Assembly (NCBI RefSeq): GCF_026241755.1
Contig: NZ_JAPJDA010000003.1
Location: 62,001-126,000 of the forward strand
Direction: 5' to 3'
Source: Salinimicrobium profundisediminis
Lineage (GTDB): Bacteria; Bacteroidota; Bacteroidia; Flavobacteriales; Flavobacteriaceae
Length of the DNA: 64,000 nt
Shown: one piece after another, positions 9,849-18,190 of the stretch
How positions within the stretch are numbered: the first letter of the stretch is position 1
Layout of the letters: each line of letters opens with the position of its first letter
Program-made: the position numbers and the translations under genes
Notes under the pieces: model-generated
The model's database searches: none
What the model was told of the DNA's origin: nothing
The model's input: the letters and a program-made list of their open reading frames with translations, nothing else

Positions 9849-10514
9849 ATGAAAAAACTATTATTACTTGTTTTCTGTCTGGCCTTTCATGTGAGTCAGG
9901 CTCAAATTGATAATCCTACAGCTCCCACAAAAGCTCCGGGAGAACTTATGGCTCCCAAAACCGGAAGTGAATCATCATCTTTAAAAAGATCTTCAGGGAA
10001 TCACAGCCTTAGCTCAAAAAAGGGAATTTTGGCAACCGAAAGTGAAGCCATGAAACTGGGAAAAAAAGAAGAAAAATCTTTCAGCATGAGAACAGATCAA
10101 AATGGACTCATGACCTTTAAAGGCAAAGACTTTACTCCCAAAGCGTTTACTAAAGATAAAGAGGCTCTTGAAGAATTCCGAAGAGATCAATATCTGGGAG
10201 ATTTTAAAACTACAGGAGTTTTTGTGGAATTATACTGCCGTGACCATGAATATGTAGACGGCGACAAGGTAAAGATCTCTGTGAACGGGGTAGTGATTAA
10301 CAGGAATATGTCTCTTGGCGCAACCTACACTCCAATAATGGTGAAACTGGACAGCGGTCTCAACAATATTGAATTTGAAGCTCTTAATCAGGGTACAAGT
10401 GGTCCAAACACCGCCGAACTCCGCGTCTACGACGATCAGGGGAAGGAAGTGATAAGAAAGGAATGGAACCTTCTTACAGGTTCCAAAGCAAACCTGGTGG
10501 TTGTAAAGCAATAG
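9849..10514 (+). CDS. Secreted protein of unknown function
   Basis: About 221 residues. The ATG at 9849 gives a clean Sec signal peptide (MKKLLLLVFCLAFHVSQAQ, cleavage after AQA or AQ). An in-frame ATG at 9828 would put seven extra residues before it and is less likely. A Ser/Lys-rich low-complexity part (residues about 25-75) is followed by a C-terminal region of alternating strands (GVFVELYCRDHEYVDGDKVKISVNG; AELRVYDDQGKEV) that looks like a beta-sandwich. I do not recognise the family. It is convergent with the permease gene, with only 6 bp between them. Confidence 0.65.
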   Translation: MKKLLLLVFCLAFHVSQAQIDNPTAPTKAPGELMAPKTGSESSSLKRSSGNHSLSSKKGILATESEAMKLGKKEEKSFSMRTDQNGLMTFKGKDFTPKAFTKDKEALEEFRRDQYLGDFKTTGVFVELYCRDHEYVDGDKVKISVNGVVINRNMSLGATYTPIMVKLDSGLNNIEFEALNQGTSGPNTAELRVYDDQGKEVIRKEWNLLTGSKANLVVVKQ

Positions 10515-10520
10515 GGCTTT

Positions 10521-11762
10521 CTAAAGATTTCCCTGGAATAGGTTGTAAATATTGAAACCAAACAGTACCAGGATAGAAATAAGGGCTAAGACTGTGGGGA
10601 TAGGAATATTTTTTACGTTGAATTTTATATAGAAGGGAGGTTTTTGATCTTTCTCTTTTCGTTTTTTATGCCTTAGATTCAGTAAGGCAAGATTCACCAT
10701 TGCGAAAACAATAAAAATAAAGATGTTACTAATGCTGGCAACCACCTTGAGGTTTCCAATCAATCCAAATCCTATAGCCACTAAACTGATGGCTATAATT
10801 GCATAATTTGGGGCATTCCCAATTCCCGAAATAGTGGTGAACTTTTTGAGCCAGGATTTATCACTGTCTCTGGCCACATCGTAAAGCAGCCTTGACGTGC
10901 CCAATATATTACTCAAAATAGTTTTACTGGTAGCAAAGAGCGCTATGATCACCAGAGATGTTGCGGCCCATGCTCCCAGTTTTGCTTCAATAACTGCGGC
11001 CAAAGGTCCGTTAGAATTTGATAACTGCTTCCAGTCGAGCACACTTACAGAGCTAATTGCGATCAACACGTAAACCAGGAGTACAATAAGGCCGCTCATG
11101 ATCACAGCCTTTGGCATATTCTCTTTTGGGTTCTTTGTCTCTTCGGCCATTTTCACAAGGTCTTCAAAACCTATATAACTAAAAAAGATGAGGGCGCCAC
11201 CGGCAAAAAGGCTGGTCCACCCGCCGCTGTTAGTTTCCAGGAGAGGAGTAGTGCCAAATTCAGGAATACTCACCACGACCACTGCTGCCAATCCTATTAA
11301 TGTCACTATTGTGGCAAATGCATTAAAATAGGAACTGTACTTTGCACCAATAATGTTGAAAAATCCCATTAAGAGTATAATGCCAATTATCAGGATCCAA
11401 TTAGGAACATCTACAAGTCGGCTTAAGTAATCTGCAAAACTTATGGCTATGGCTGCAGCAGCTACGATTCCTGTAAACACTATAAAAATAGACATCGAAA
11501 AAGCCGTTTTTTTCCCCAGTCCCTGTTTCATGTATTCAAAACTTCCACCAGAATCGGGATATCTACTTACAAATTCGGCGTATGAAAGTCCTGTGAGCAG
11601 CGCCACTGTGGCTGCTATTACAAAACTCAGCCACAACATATTGCCACTAAGACCGGCAGCTTTACCTATAATCGCATAGATACCTGCACCTACAATTCCG
11701 CCCACGCCAAACATGAGCACATCCCAAAATCCTAGACTTCTTTTTAGTTCTTTTTCTGCCAT
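10521..11762 (-). CDS. APC-family amino acid permease
   Basis: A 413-residue inner-membrane transporter of the amino acid-polyamine-organocation superfamily. TM1 contains the family's substrate- and ion-binding signature (GVGGIVGAGIYAIIGKAAG, residues about 15-33), followed by about eleven further hydrophobic segments. The motif ALIFFSYIGFEDLVKMAEETKNPKENMPKA near residues 190-220 matches the conserved TM6-loop region of APC amino acid transporters. Substrate specificity cannot be read from sequence. The gene is monocistronic, convergent with the secreted-protein gene and divergent from the universal stress protein gene. Confidence 0.9.
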   Translation of the reverse strand: MAEKELKRSLGFWDVLMFGVGGIVGAGIYAIIGKAAGLSGNMLWLSFVIAATVALLTGLSYAEFVSRYPDSGGSFEYMKQGLGKKTAFSMSIFIVFTGIVAAAAIAISFADYLSRLVDVPNWILIIGIILLMGFFNIIGAKYSSYFNAFATIVTLIGLAAVVVVSIPEFGTTPLLETNSGGWTSLFAGGALIFFSYIGFEDLVKMAEETKNPKENMPKAVIMSGLIVLLVYVLIAISSVSVLDWKQLSNSNGPLAAVIEAKLGAWAATSLVIIALFATSKTILSNILGTSRLLYDVARDSDKSWLKKFTTISGIGNAPNYAIIAISLVAIGFGLIGNLKVVASISNIFIFIVFAMVNLALLNLRHKKRKEKDQKPPFYIKFNVKNIPIPTVLALISILVLFGFNIYNLFQGNL

Positions 11763-11951
11763 TGTGTTATTTAAAATTTTTCAGGTAGTAACTAATATAA
11801 ATTTTCATTTAAACCGGCCTTCAGGTTTAACACGAACTAAACAAAAACCTAACAAACTTTAAGCTGAAGCAGCAATAATACAGGCTATTACAAGGAAATA
11901 AGGAACGAAATGAATAGTATTTTTTGTAAATTAGAGAGAAAATCAATTACT

Positions 11952-12419
11952 ATGAAAAAAGTTCTTATTGCGATAGATTATAATCCCGTCTCAGAGAAAG
12001 TAGCACAAAAAGGATATGAACTGGCACAAAATCTCAATGCCGAAGTATGTTTATTACATGTACTTGATGATGTAGGTTTCTACGGAACACAGTATCCTAC
12101 TTTTATGGGGTACGACGGCTATTCAGGCATGGGGCCTGACCTTGATGTAGCGATGGAAATGAAGAACATAGCAGAAGAATTTATGAATAGTGCGAAGAAG
12201 CATTTAAACGACCGGCAGGTAAAAACCCATATAGCCGAAGGTCCCACGGCTAAAACTATTCTTAGTTACGCCGAAGAGTGGGGAGCTAGTTTACTGGTTA
12301 TGGGCACCCACAGCCATTCGGTTCTCGAAAAACTTTTTCTGGGCACAGTAGCCGAAAAGATACTGGAGAAAACAGAGATACCGGTTTATCTGGTACCGGT
12401 AAAGGACAAAGCTAATTGA
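11952..12419 (+). CDS. Universal stress protein, UspA family
   Basis: About 155 residues with the UspA alpha/beta fold: a beta-1 strand MKKVLIAIDYNPVSEKVAQKGYELA and a C-terminal loop VMGTHSHSVLEKLFLGTVAEKIL. ATP-binding family members have G-x2-G-x9-G(S/T) in that loop; here the second Gly is Ser (GTHS), so ATP binding may be weakened. I chose the ATG at 11952 because homology begins there; the in-frame ATG at 11910 adds 14 non-homologous residues. The spacer shared with the divergent permease is about 190 bp. Confidence 0.88.
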   Translation: MKKVLIAIDYNPVSEKVAQKGYELAQNLNAEVCLLHVLDDVGFYGTQYPTFMGYDGYSGMGPDLDVAMEMKNIAEEFMNSAKKHLNDRQVKTHIAEGPTAKTILSYAEEWGASLLVMGTHSHSVLEKLFLGTVAEKILEKTEIPVYLVPVKDKAN

Positions 12420-12471
12420 GAAATCTAAGACTTTGAATTATTTCTTATGCTTAAAAAACAAAAAGAAATGA

Positions 12472-12479
12472 TAACTTTG
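12472..12479 (+). promoter_or_regulatory. -7 promoter element (TAACTTTG) with long leader
   Basis: An exact TAnnTTTG match. A transcript starting near 12486 would carry a leader of about 110 nt before the cold-shock-domain gene. The leader is strongly U-rich on the transcript (runs such as CCAATTTTTCCAATTTTG). Long leaders are a feature of temperature-regulated csp mRNAs in other bacteria. Confidence 0.5.
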
Positions 12480-12596
12480 TGTCCTAGTGCGAGTTTTGAA
12501 AAATACTGGTAATCTTCTTCTCCAATTTTTCCAATTTTGTTTTTAAACTTCACCTAAAAATTTTATATTCAATTTTAAAATCCAATTAAACCGCTA

Positions 12597-13040
12597 ATGG
12601 CAAAATCACAACAGACGTACAACAAGATCGAAAAAGAAAAGAAACGCTTGAAAAAGCGCGAAGAGAAAAAGAAAAAGAAGGAAGAGAGAAAAGCAAGTGG
12701 AGATTCTGTCTCTGAATTTGCGTATGTAGATGAATTTGGAAATCTAACCGAGACCCCGCCAGATCCTTCTCAAAAAATCGAAGTTGACGCTGAAAGCATT
12801 GAAATTGGAATTCCGAAGAAAGAAGATTCAGACGAAGAAAACGATTTTAGTAAAGAAGGGAAAGTTTCTTTCTTTGATCACTCCAAAGGCTTTGGTTTTA
12901 TTCTTGACAGCACCACCCAGGAAAAATATTTTGTACACGTTACCGGTCTTATAGATGAGATCGACGAAAATGACAAAGTAACTTTTGAACTGGAAAAAGG
13001 ACCAAGAGGAATGAATGCTGTAAGAGTAAAAAAGATCTAA
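12597..13040 (+). CDS. Cold-shock-domain protein with basic N-terminal extension
   Basis: A 147-residue cytosolic RNA-binding protein. Residues about 87-147 form a cold-shock domain with RNP1-like KGFGFI and RNP2-like KYFVHV, both needed for single-stranded nucleic acid binding. The first 35 residues are almost all Lys, Arg and Glu (KKRLKKREEKKKKKEERK), followed by an acidic linker. Canonical CspA proteins are about 70 residues and lack this extension. The function is probably RNA chaperoning, with the basic tail adding RNA or ribosome affinity (inference). A palindromic terminator follows at 13065. Confidence 0.88.
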   Translation: MAKSQQTYNKIEKEKKRLKKREEKKKKKEERKASGDSVSEFAYVDEFGNLTETPPDPSQKIEVDAESIEIGIPKKEDSDEENDFSKEGKVSFFDHSKGFGFILDSTTQEKYFVHVTGLIDEIDENDKVTFELEKGPRGMNAVRVKKI

Positions 13041-13064
13041 AAAAATCCCTTTTTGCAAGGTATA

Positions 13065-13098
13065 AAAGAGCGGCAGTAAATATTTACTGTCGCTCTTT
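13065..13098. terminator. Bidirectional terminator
   Basis: Two 17-nt arms (AAAGAGCGGCAGTAAAT and its inverse) meet with no spacer and differ at only one pair, a G-U in RNA. The hairpin lies between the convergent cold-shock and M61 peptidase genes and has A/T-rich flanks on both sides. Confidence 0.85.
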
Positions 13099-13104
13099 CT
13101 GTTT

Positions 13105-14973
13105 CTATGATTTTAACCAGCTGTGGCGTAACTCCATTTGTTCCCCGTTAGGGTTCATGATCTCTACAAGGCGTTTACCTGTAGACATGGGTTCCACTAC
13201 TTTGCCTTCGATTTTCAGTTCTTCACCACCTCGTTCCACAACAAATTCTATAGCATCACCAACAGACCATTTTGCAGCATCTCCAATAAGATCATATACG
13301 TTTTGAACATTATAGGTCTTCCCGTTGACAGATTTTATCACATCTCCGCCCATAAGATCCAATTCTTCAAAAAAGGTGCTTAATTCCACATCATCACGTA
13401 GTACAATCTCTCCATTTTCATTTACTGTAATAAATGGGGTAGAAGGATCTTTTAAGAAATAATCTACAGCAACCTGTCCCTGCCGCATTTCCAGGCCTAC
13501 TCTTGTAAAGAATTGATCATAGGGAATAGGCGTTGTGCCGCTCACATAAGTGTTCAGGAATTCTCCAATTTCGGGATAAGTAAGTTCAGTAATAACCGGG
13601 AATAGTTCTTCATCTTCAAAAGGTTTATCCTTACCATACATTGTGGTAAGTTGCTTCATAAGATCAAGCAGCCCCATTTCTCCATTGCTCAATTCGCGCA
13701 ACCTTATATCCAGGGCCATTCCAATAAGAGCTCCTTTTTGATAAACGTTATAATAGCTGTCTTTATATTCATCTTCCAGGATATTACGACTCATCTCAGT
13801 AAAAGACATACTGTCGTCAAACCTTTGAGATACCGCTATCTTTTCCTGTATCCTGTCGTAGAAATCCTGGTTTGAAATAAGCTTCTGCTTTACCTGGAAA
13901 AGGTTTGCAAAATATTCGGTAACCCCTTCGTAAAGCCACAGATGCCTTGACATTTGCGGATCGTTGTAATCAAAATAATGAACTTCTTTAGAATGTACTC
14001 CCAGCGGGGTCAAAATATGGAAGAATTCATGAGAAACTATATCTTTAAGAGACTCGTCAAGGCTTTCTTTTTCCATTTCTTCAGGCATAACCACAACAGT
14101 AGAGGTGTGGTGTTCAAGCGCTCCAAACTTGGCAGCATCGCCATCACCAGGGGTGGCTGAAAGGTAAAGGAGAATCGCATACTTGTTGGTATCATCAATC
14201 TCGCCCAGAAAATCTTTTTGTGCCGTGATCATTTTTTCCATTCCAGGTTTAAAATCCTGTGCATTGAACTTCTTTGTAGGCGAGTACACGTGCAACAGCA
14301 CATCCATTTGATCTACTTTAAAGCTCACAGTATCTGGTGCCGCGTACATGATAGGGTTATCGGTCACTGCAAAATACCGGCTGGCACGAAAGATATCCTT
14401 CGTTACTCCCGGCTTAATTTCTGAAGATTGAGCAAGATCAAAAGCACTTCCTGCATAAAGATCGTTTGCTCTAATGATCTCCAGTTGATAAGGTTCTTCG
14501 GTAAGATCATTAAAGTACCCTACAAAGCCGTGAAGATTCAGAAGAAAGTTTTTTCCTTCATTGATGTTTGTTCCGGCCATAGAATATATGCCACCTTCCC
14601 CTGAAACGTCAAAAGTATCATTCATCCAGTAGGTTACTTTATCAAGCCTGGTGGCGTTTGAAATGCCCCAGCTGTTCTCGTCATAAACCGTTACAGGCAA
14701 TTCATTTCCTTTGTGATCATAAGCCTTGAGATCTTCGGCATAGGCGCCATAATTGGAAGTAGAGTAGGTGCCGGGCACCATTTTAGGAATGTAGAAAATT
14801 ATGGTTTCGGTATTTATTTTGCCGGGGTCTACAGTCACCATGACCTTGTCATCTTTTACATTAACCAGGTCTAAAGTGGCAAGAACAGGTTCCTTTTCAG
14901 AAATTGTAGATTGTGAAGTTTTGCATCCCAGGGCGAAAGCTGATATCGCCAGCGCATAGATTATTTTTTTCAT
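13105..14973 (-). CDS. M61-family peptidase with PDZ domain (lipoprotein)
   Basis: A 622-residue zinc metallopeptidase related to glycyl aminopeptidases. It has a lipoprotein signal with lipobox ALGC (Cys17), an N-terminal beta-rich M61 domain, the zinc-binding and catalytic motif HEFFH at residues 315-319, and a downstream Glu in LWLYEGVTEYFANLF that fits the third ligand region. A PDZ domain is at about residues 500-600 (GGDVIKSVNGKTYNV). It probably acts at the periplasmic face of a membrane in peptide processing. The gene is monocistronic and shares a bidirectional terminator with the cold-shock gene. Confidence 0.9.
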   Translation of the reverse strand: MKKIIYALAISAFALGCKTSQSTISEKEPVLATLDLVNVKDDKVMVTVDPGKINTETIIFYIPKMVPGTYSTSNYGAYAEDLKAYDHKGNELPVTVYDENSWGISNATRLDKVTYWMNDTFDVSGEGGIYSMAGTNINEGKNFLLNLHGFVGYFNDLTEEPYQLEIIRANDLYAGSAFDLAQSSEIKPGVTKDIFRASRYFAVTDNPIMYAAPDTVSFKVDQMDVLLHVYSPTKKFNAQDFKPGMEKMITAQKDFLGEIDDTNKYAILLYLSATPGDGDAAKFGALEHHTSTVVVMPEEMEKESLDESLKDIVSHEFFHILTPLGVHSKEVHYFDYNDPQMSRHLWLYEGVTEYFANLFQVKQKLISNQDFYDRIQEKIAVSQRFDDSMSFTEMSRNILEDEYKDSYYNVYQKGALIGMALDIRLRELSNGEMGLLDLMKQLTTMYGKDKPFEDEELFPVITELTYPEIGEFLNTYVSGTTPIPYDQFFTRVGLEMRQGQVAVDYFLKDPSTPFITVNENGEIVLRDDVELSTFFEELDLMGGDVIKSVNGKTYNVQNVYDLIGDAAKWSVGDAIEFVVERGGEELKIEGKVVEPMSTGKRLVEIMNPNGEQMELRHSWLKS

Positions 14974-15274
14974 TAAGTTTTTAATTTATAAATAAGACCT
15001 GTCATTTAGTGAAACGTTACAAAGAAGAAGGAATTGCTAAAACTACTCAATTATAGGTTCAGGCTTATTAAAGACCATTATTTATGATATTTATCATGTA
15101 AAAGCTAAAAAACTCATTTTTTCTGAAAAAATAAGATAGGAAAACAATAAATTTAAAGGAGTAAATTTTAGTATCGAAATCCGGGACAAATGTGTAATCG
15201 TCATGCTCTTCTCCAAAATTTTCACCGGAATTCTCTCATTCTCTTTCCTTCTTGTTTCATTAAAATCTTAAAAG
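14974..15274. other. Divergent intergenic spacer
   Basis: A 301-bp AT-rich spacer between the divergent M61 peptidase and EF-G-like genes. I see no small gene, RNA or exact TAnnTTTG element. An AAAGGAG stretch near 15157 lies too far from a start codon to serve as a ribosome-binding site. Confidence 0.5.
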
Positions 15275-17389
15275 ATGAAAATTTACGATGAAAAACACAT
15301 CAAAAATGTAGTCCTTTTTGGCGCTCATAACAGCGGTAAGACTACTTTGGCAGAGACTATGTTATTTGAAGCCGGCTTAATAAACAGGCGGGGTACTGTA
15401 GAAGCTAAAAATACAGTATCAGATTATCATGACATTGAACACGAAAAAGAAAATTCGATCTTTGCTACCCCCCTACATACCGAATGGCGTAACTACAAGA
15501 TCAACATCATAGATACTCCGGGACTTGATGATTATATTGGGGAGATCATTTCTTCCATTAGAGTGGCAGATACCATAGTTACTGTTCTTAACGGCCAGTA
15601 TGGTGTAGAAGTTGGCACAGAGATTATCTGGAACTACATTAAGGGCTACCACAAGCCAACTGTGTTTGTAATCAATCAGATTGACCATCCGGGGCTTAAT
15701 TTTGAGAGTAGCTTTAACAGCGTAAAAAGCCTGGTGGGTAATGGGGCAGTTAAAATCCAGTATCCGTTGATAAAAGACGGGGCTCAATGTATTATTGACG
15801 TGCTCAAGATGAAAATGTATAAATTTTCTTCGGAAGGAGGAAAACCCGAAAAATTTCCTATTCCTGAAGATCAACAATCCACAGCTCTTGCCCTGCACAA
15901 TGAATTAGTAGAAAAAGCAGCTGAAAATGACGAGGAATTAATGGAATTATTCTTTGAAAAGGGCACACTTAACGAAGATGAAATGCGAAAAGGAATAAGG
16001 GCCGGTATGCTTAATTATGACCTTTTCCCGGTCTTCTGCACCTCTGCATTAAATGATATGGGAAGTGGAAGACTCATGGGCTTTATTGATAATGTGGCCC
16101 CCGCAGCAATAGATCTTAAACCCGAAATAAGTGTAGAAGGAAAAGAAATCTCTCCAAAAAGGGCAGATTCCCCTGTGCTTTTTGTTTTTAAAACAGTACA
16201 TCAACCAAACCTGGGCCAGGTAACCTTTTTTAAAGTAAAAAGGGGGGAAGTGAAAGTAAATGATAAGCTGGTGAACTCCAGAAACGGAGAAACAGAAGTT
16301 CTCAACCAGCTTTTTATTATGGATGGTAAAGAAAGAAATCCTATTCAAAAGCTGGTGGTAGGCGATATAGGAGCCACTTTAAAACTGAAGCATACCGAAA
16401 CAAATGACACTCTTGCTGCTTCGGAAGAAGGAATTACGATAAAGCCGATAAATTATCCGCAACCACGGATAAAGAGGGCTGTAGCGGCAGTAAATACAAA
16501 AGATGAGGAAAAGCTGAGCGAGGCATTAAAAAAGATACACAGTCAGGATCCCACCGTAGATATTTCTTTTTCCAATGAATCCAGACAGTTGATACTATCC
16601 TGCCAGGGCGAACTTCATCTAGCTACTATAGACTGGCTGCTTAAAAATATTTATGGTGTGGAAGCCAGTTTTGAAAAACCGAAAATTGCTTTTAGAGAGA
16701 CCATTCAGCGTTCTTCGGCTTCAAACTACAGGCACAAGAAACAATCTGGTGGTTCTGGGCAGTTTGCAGAAGTACATCTAAAGATCGAACCCTGGGAGGA
16801 GAATATGCCCGAACCTGAAGGTTTTAACATCAGAGGAAAAGAAGAGATCGATCTTCCGTGGGGTGGAAAACTGGTGTTCTATAACTGCATTGTTGGGGGG
16901 GTGATAGATCAACGCTACCTTCCATCGGTAATGAAAGGGATCATTGAAGTAATGGAAGAAGGGCCTTTAACAGGTTCATACATCAGGGATGTACGTGCTA
17001 TGGTCTATGACGGAAAAATGCACAGTGTAGATTCCAATGATATTTCTTTTAAAATTGCTGGGGCTCATGCCTTTAAAAAGGCATTTTTGGATGCAGATCC
17101 CAAACTACTGGAACCTGCTCTTGATCTCACACTGAAGGTGCCCGAAGAAATGGTGGGCAATGTTATGACCGAGTTACAAAGCAGGCGTTCCATTATTCAG
17201 GGAATAGAAAGTGCAGACCATTACCAGGTTTTAAAATGCGTGGCGCCCGAAACTGAATTATTTGGATTCTCAACCGAACTTAGATCCCTTACAAAAGGAA
17301 GAGCCACCTTTAGTACCAGTTTTAACGGATATCAGCCCGTTCCTGCTAACATTCAGGATCAATTGACCACTAAGGAACTGGTACAATAA
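15275..17389 (+). CDS. EF-G paralogue (EF-G2-like) with degenerate GTPase centre
   Basis: A 704-residue protein with all five EF-G domains in order. The P loop is GAHNSGKT (16-23), G3 is DTPG (80-83) and G4 is NQID (134-137, normally NKxD). Two residues needed for GTP hydrolysis are missing: the catalytic His of DTPGH is Leu84 (DTPGLDDY), and the switch-I RGIT sequence is replaced by KENSI (58-62), removing the Mg-binding Thr. A Bacteroides EF-G paralogue, EF-G2, is reported to support translation without GTPase activity under starvation; this gene is a plausible equivalent. It is not in a str operon, so it is not the housekeeping fusA. It stands alone. Confidence 0.88.
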   Translation: MKIYDEKHIKNVVLFGAHNSGKTTLAETMLFEAGLINRRGTVEAKNTVSDYHDIEHEKENSIFATPLHTEWRNYKINIIDTPGLDDYIGEIISSIRVADTIVTVLNGQYGVEVGTEIIWNYIKGYHKPTVFVINQIDHPGLNFESSFNSVKSLVGNGAVKIQYPLIKDGAQCIIDVLKMKMYKFSSEGGKPEKFPIPEDQQSTALALHNELVEKAAENDEELMELFFEKGTLNEDEMRKGIRAGMLNYDLFPVFCTSALNDMGSGRLMGFIDNVAPAAIDLKPEISVEGKEISPKRADSPVLFVFKTVHQPNLGQVTFFKVKRGEVKVNDKLVNSRNGETEVLNQLFIMDGKERNPIQKLVVGDIGATLKLKHTETNDTLAASEEGITIKPINYPQPRIKRAVAAVNTKDEEKLSEALKKIHSQDPTVDISFSNESRQLILSCQGELHLATIDWLLKNIYGVEASFEKPKIAFRETIQRSSASNYRHKKQSGGSGQFAEVHLKIEPWEENMPEPEGFNIRGKEEIDLPWGGKLVFYNCIVGGVIDQRYLPSVMKGIIEVMEEGPLTGSYIRDVRAMVYDGKMHSVDSNDISFKIAGAHAFKKAFLDADPKLLEPALDLTLKVPEEMVGNVMTELQSRRSIIQGIESADHYQVLKCVAPETELFGFSTELRSLTKGRATFSTSFNGYQPVPANIQDQLTTKELVQ

Positions 17390-17630
17390 CAGTTTAAAAA
17401 ATTAAGAGGTGAAGTATTAAATTCTAAAAACAATTTCTTTTCAACTTTTATATTTAATTCACCTGAATAACAGGCAACTACCCCATGGTTTTATGTGGCT
17501 TTCTGAAAAATATACAAACCTTATTTTCAGAAGAAAAGGGAATAATTAAGGTTGATATTCTATTGAAAATGAGGGCTTATTAAGAGCCTCGGTAATTTTA
17601 CTTACTTTTAAAAAATATAATGTACAATTA

Positions 17631-18104
17631 ATGAAAGCAGAAGAATTACAGGGGCAATTAGAAGAAATGAAAACCTACATAGCGTTTAAGACTCAGAAAA
17701 ATCCTGAAATTTCTAAAGCACCGGTAGGCTGGCACCTCGCACATAGTTTAAAAGTGATACATTCTATTCTTAGTTCTCTTGATATATCAGATCCTGCTCA
17801 ATATAGAAAGACCTTCAGCTGGAAAAAGGAACTGGTTTATCTCACAGGAAAAATTCCCAGGGGGAAAGCCCGGGCCCCAAAAAAGGTAATTCCGGAAGAT
17901 AATATTTCCGAAGAAGAGCTGCGGGATCAAATATTCAAAGTCAGCCGTAAGATCACCGGGATTTCAAAGCTGCCTAAAAAAGCCTTTTTTGAGCATCCAT
18001 ATTTTGGGCACATCAAAAGGGATGAAACGGCAAAGTTCCTTGTAATCCATACTGAACATCATCTTAAGATCATTCGGGATGTGGTTGGCAGCAAGACAAA
18101 ATAA
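17631..18104 (+). CDS. DUF1569 / DinB-like four-helix protein
   Basis: A 157-residue protein of the DinB/YfiT-like four-helix-bundle superfamily, DUF1569 type. Conserved histidines that usually bind a divalent metal are seen in VGWHLAHSLK (residues about 32-41) and KFLVIHTEHHLKII near the C terminus, with HPYFGHIKRDETAK before it. Related proteins include thiol-dependent (for example bacillithiol) S-transferases; a bacillithiol gene, bshA, is elsewhere in the window, but a link is speculative. A 41-bp perfect palindromic terminator follows. Confidence 0.8.
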   Translation: MKAEELQGQLEEMKTYIAFKTQKNPEISKAPVGWHLAHSLKVIHSILSSLDISDPAQYRKTFSWKKELVYLTGKIPRGKARAPKKVIPEDNISEEELRDQIFKVSRKITGISKLPKKAFFEHPYFGHIKRDETAKFLVIHTEHHLKIIRDVVGSKTK

Positions 18105-18134
18105 TTTTCCCGATGTAAGAGGTATGTGAACAAA

Positions 18135-18175
18135 AAAGCAGCCTCTCAAAAATGGCATTTTTGAGAGGCTGCTTT
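18135..18175. terminator. Bidirectional terminator, 41-bp perfect palindrome
   Basis: Two 20-nt arms (18135-18154 and 18156-18175) are perfect inverse copies around a single central G at 18155. It separates the convergent DUF1569 and S9 peptidase genes. The middle 15 bp (18148-18162) is AAAAATGGCATTTTT, the motif repeated elsewhere in the window. The outer arm reads GCAGCCTCTCAAAAA. Confidence 0.88.
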
Positions 18176-18190
18176 GGGAATAAATCGTAC

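Noticed and set aside
15275-17389. Housekeeping fusA or a ribosomal-protection (Tet) factor
   Set aside because: Catalytic GTPase residues are missing and no rpsL, rpsG or tuf genes are nearby; the G-domain changes match the EF-G2 type better than TetM-like proteins.
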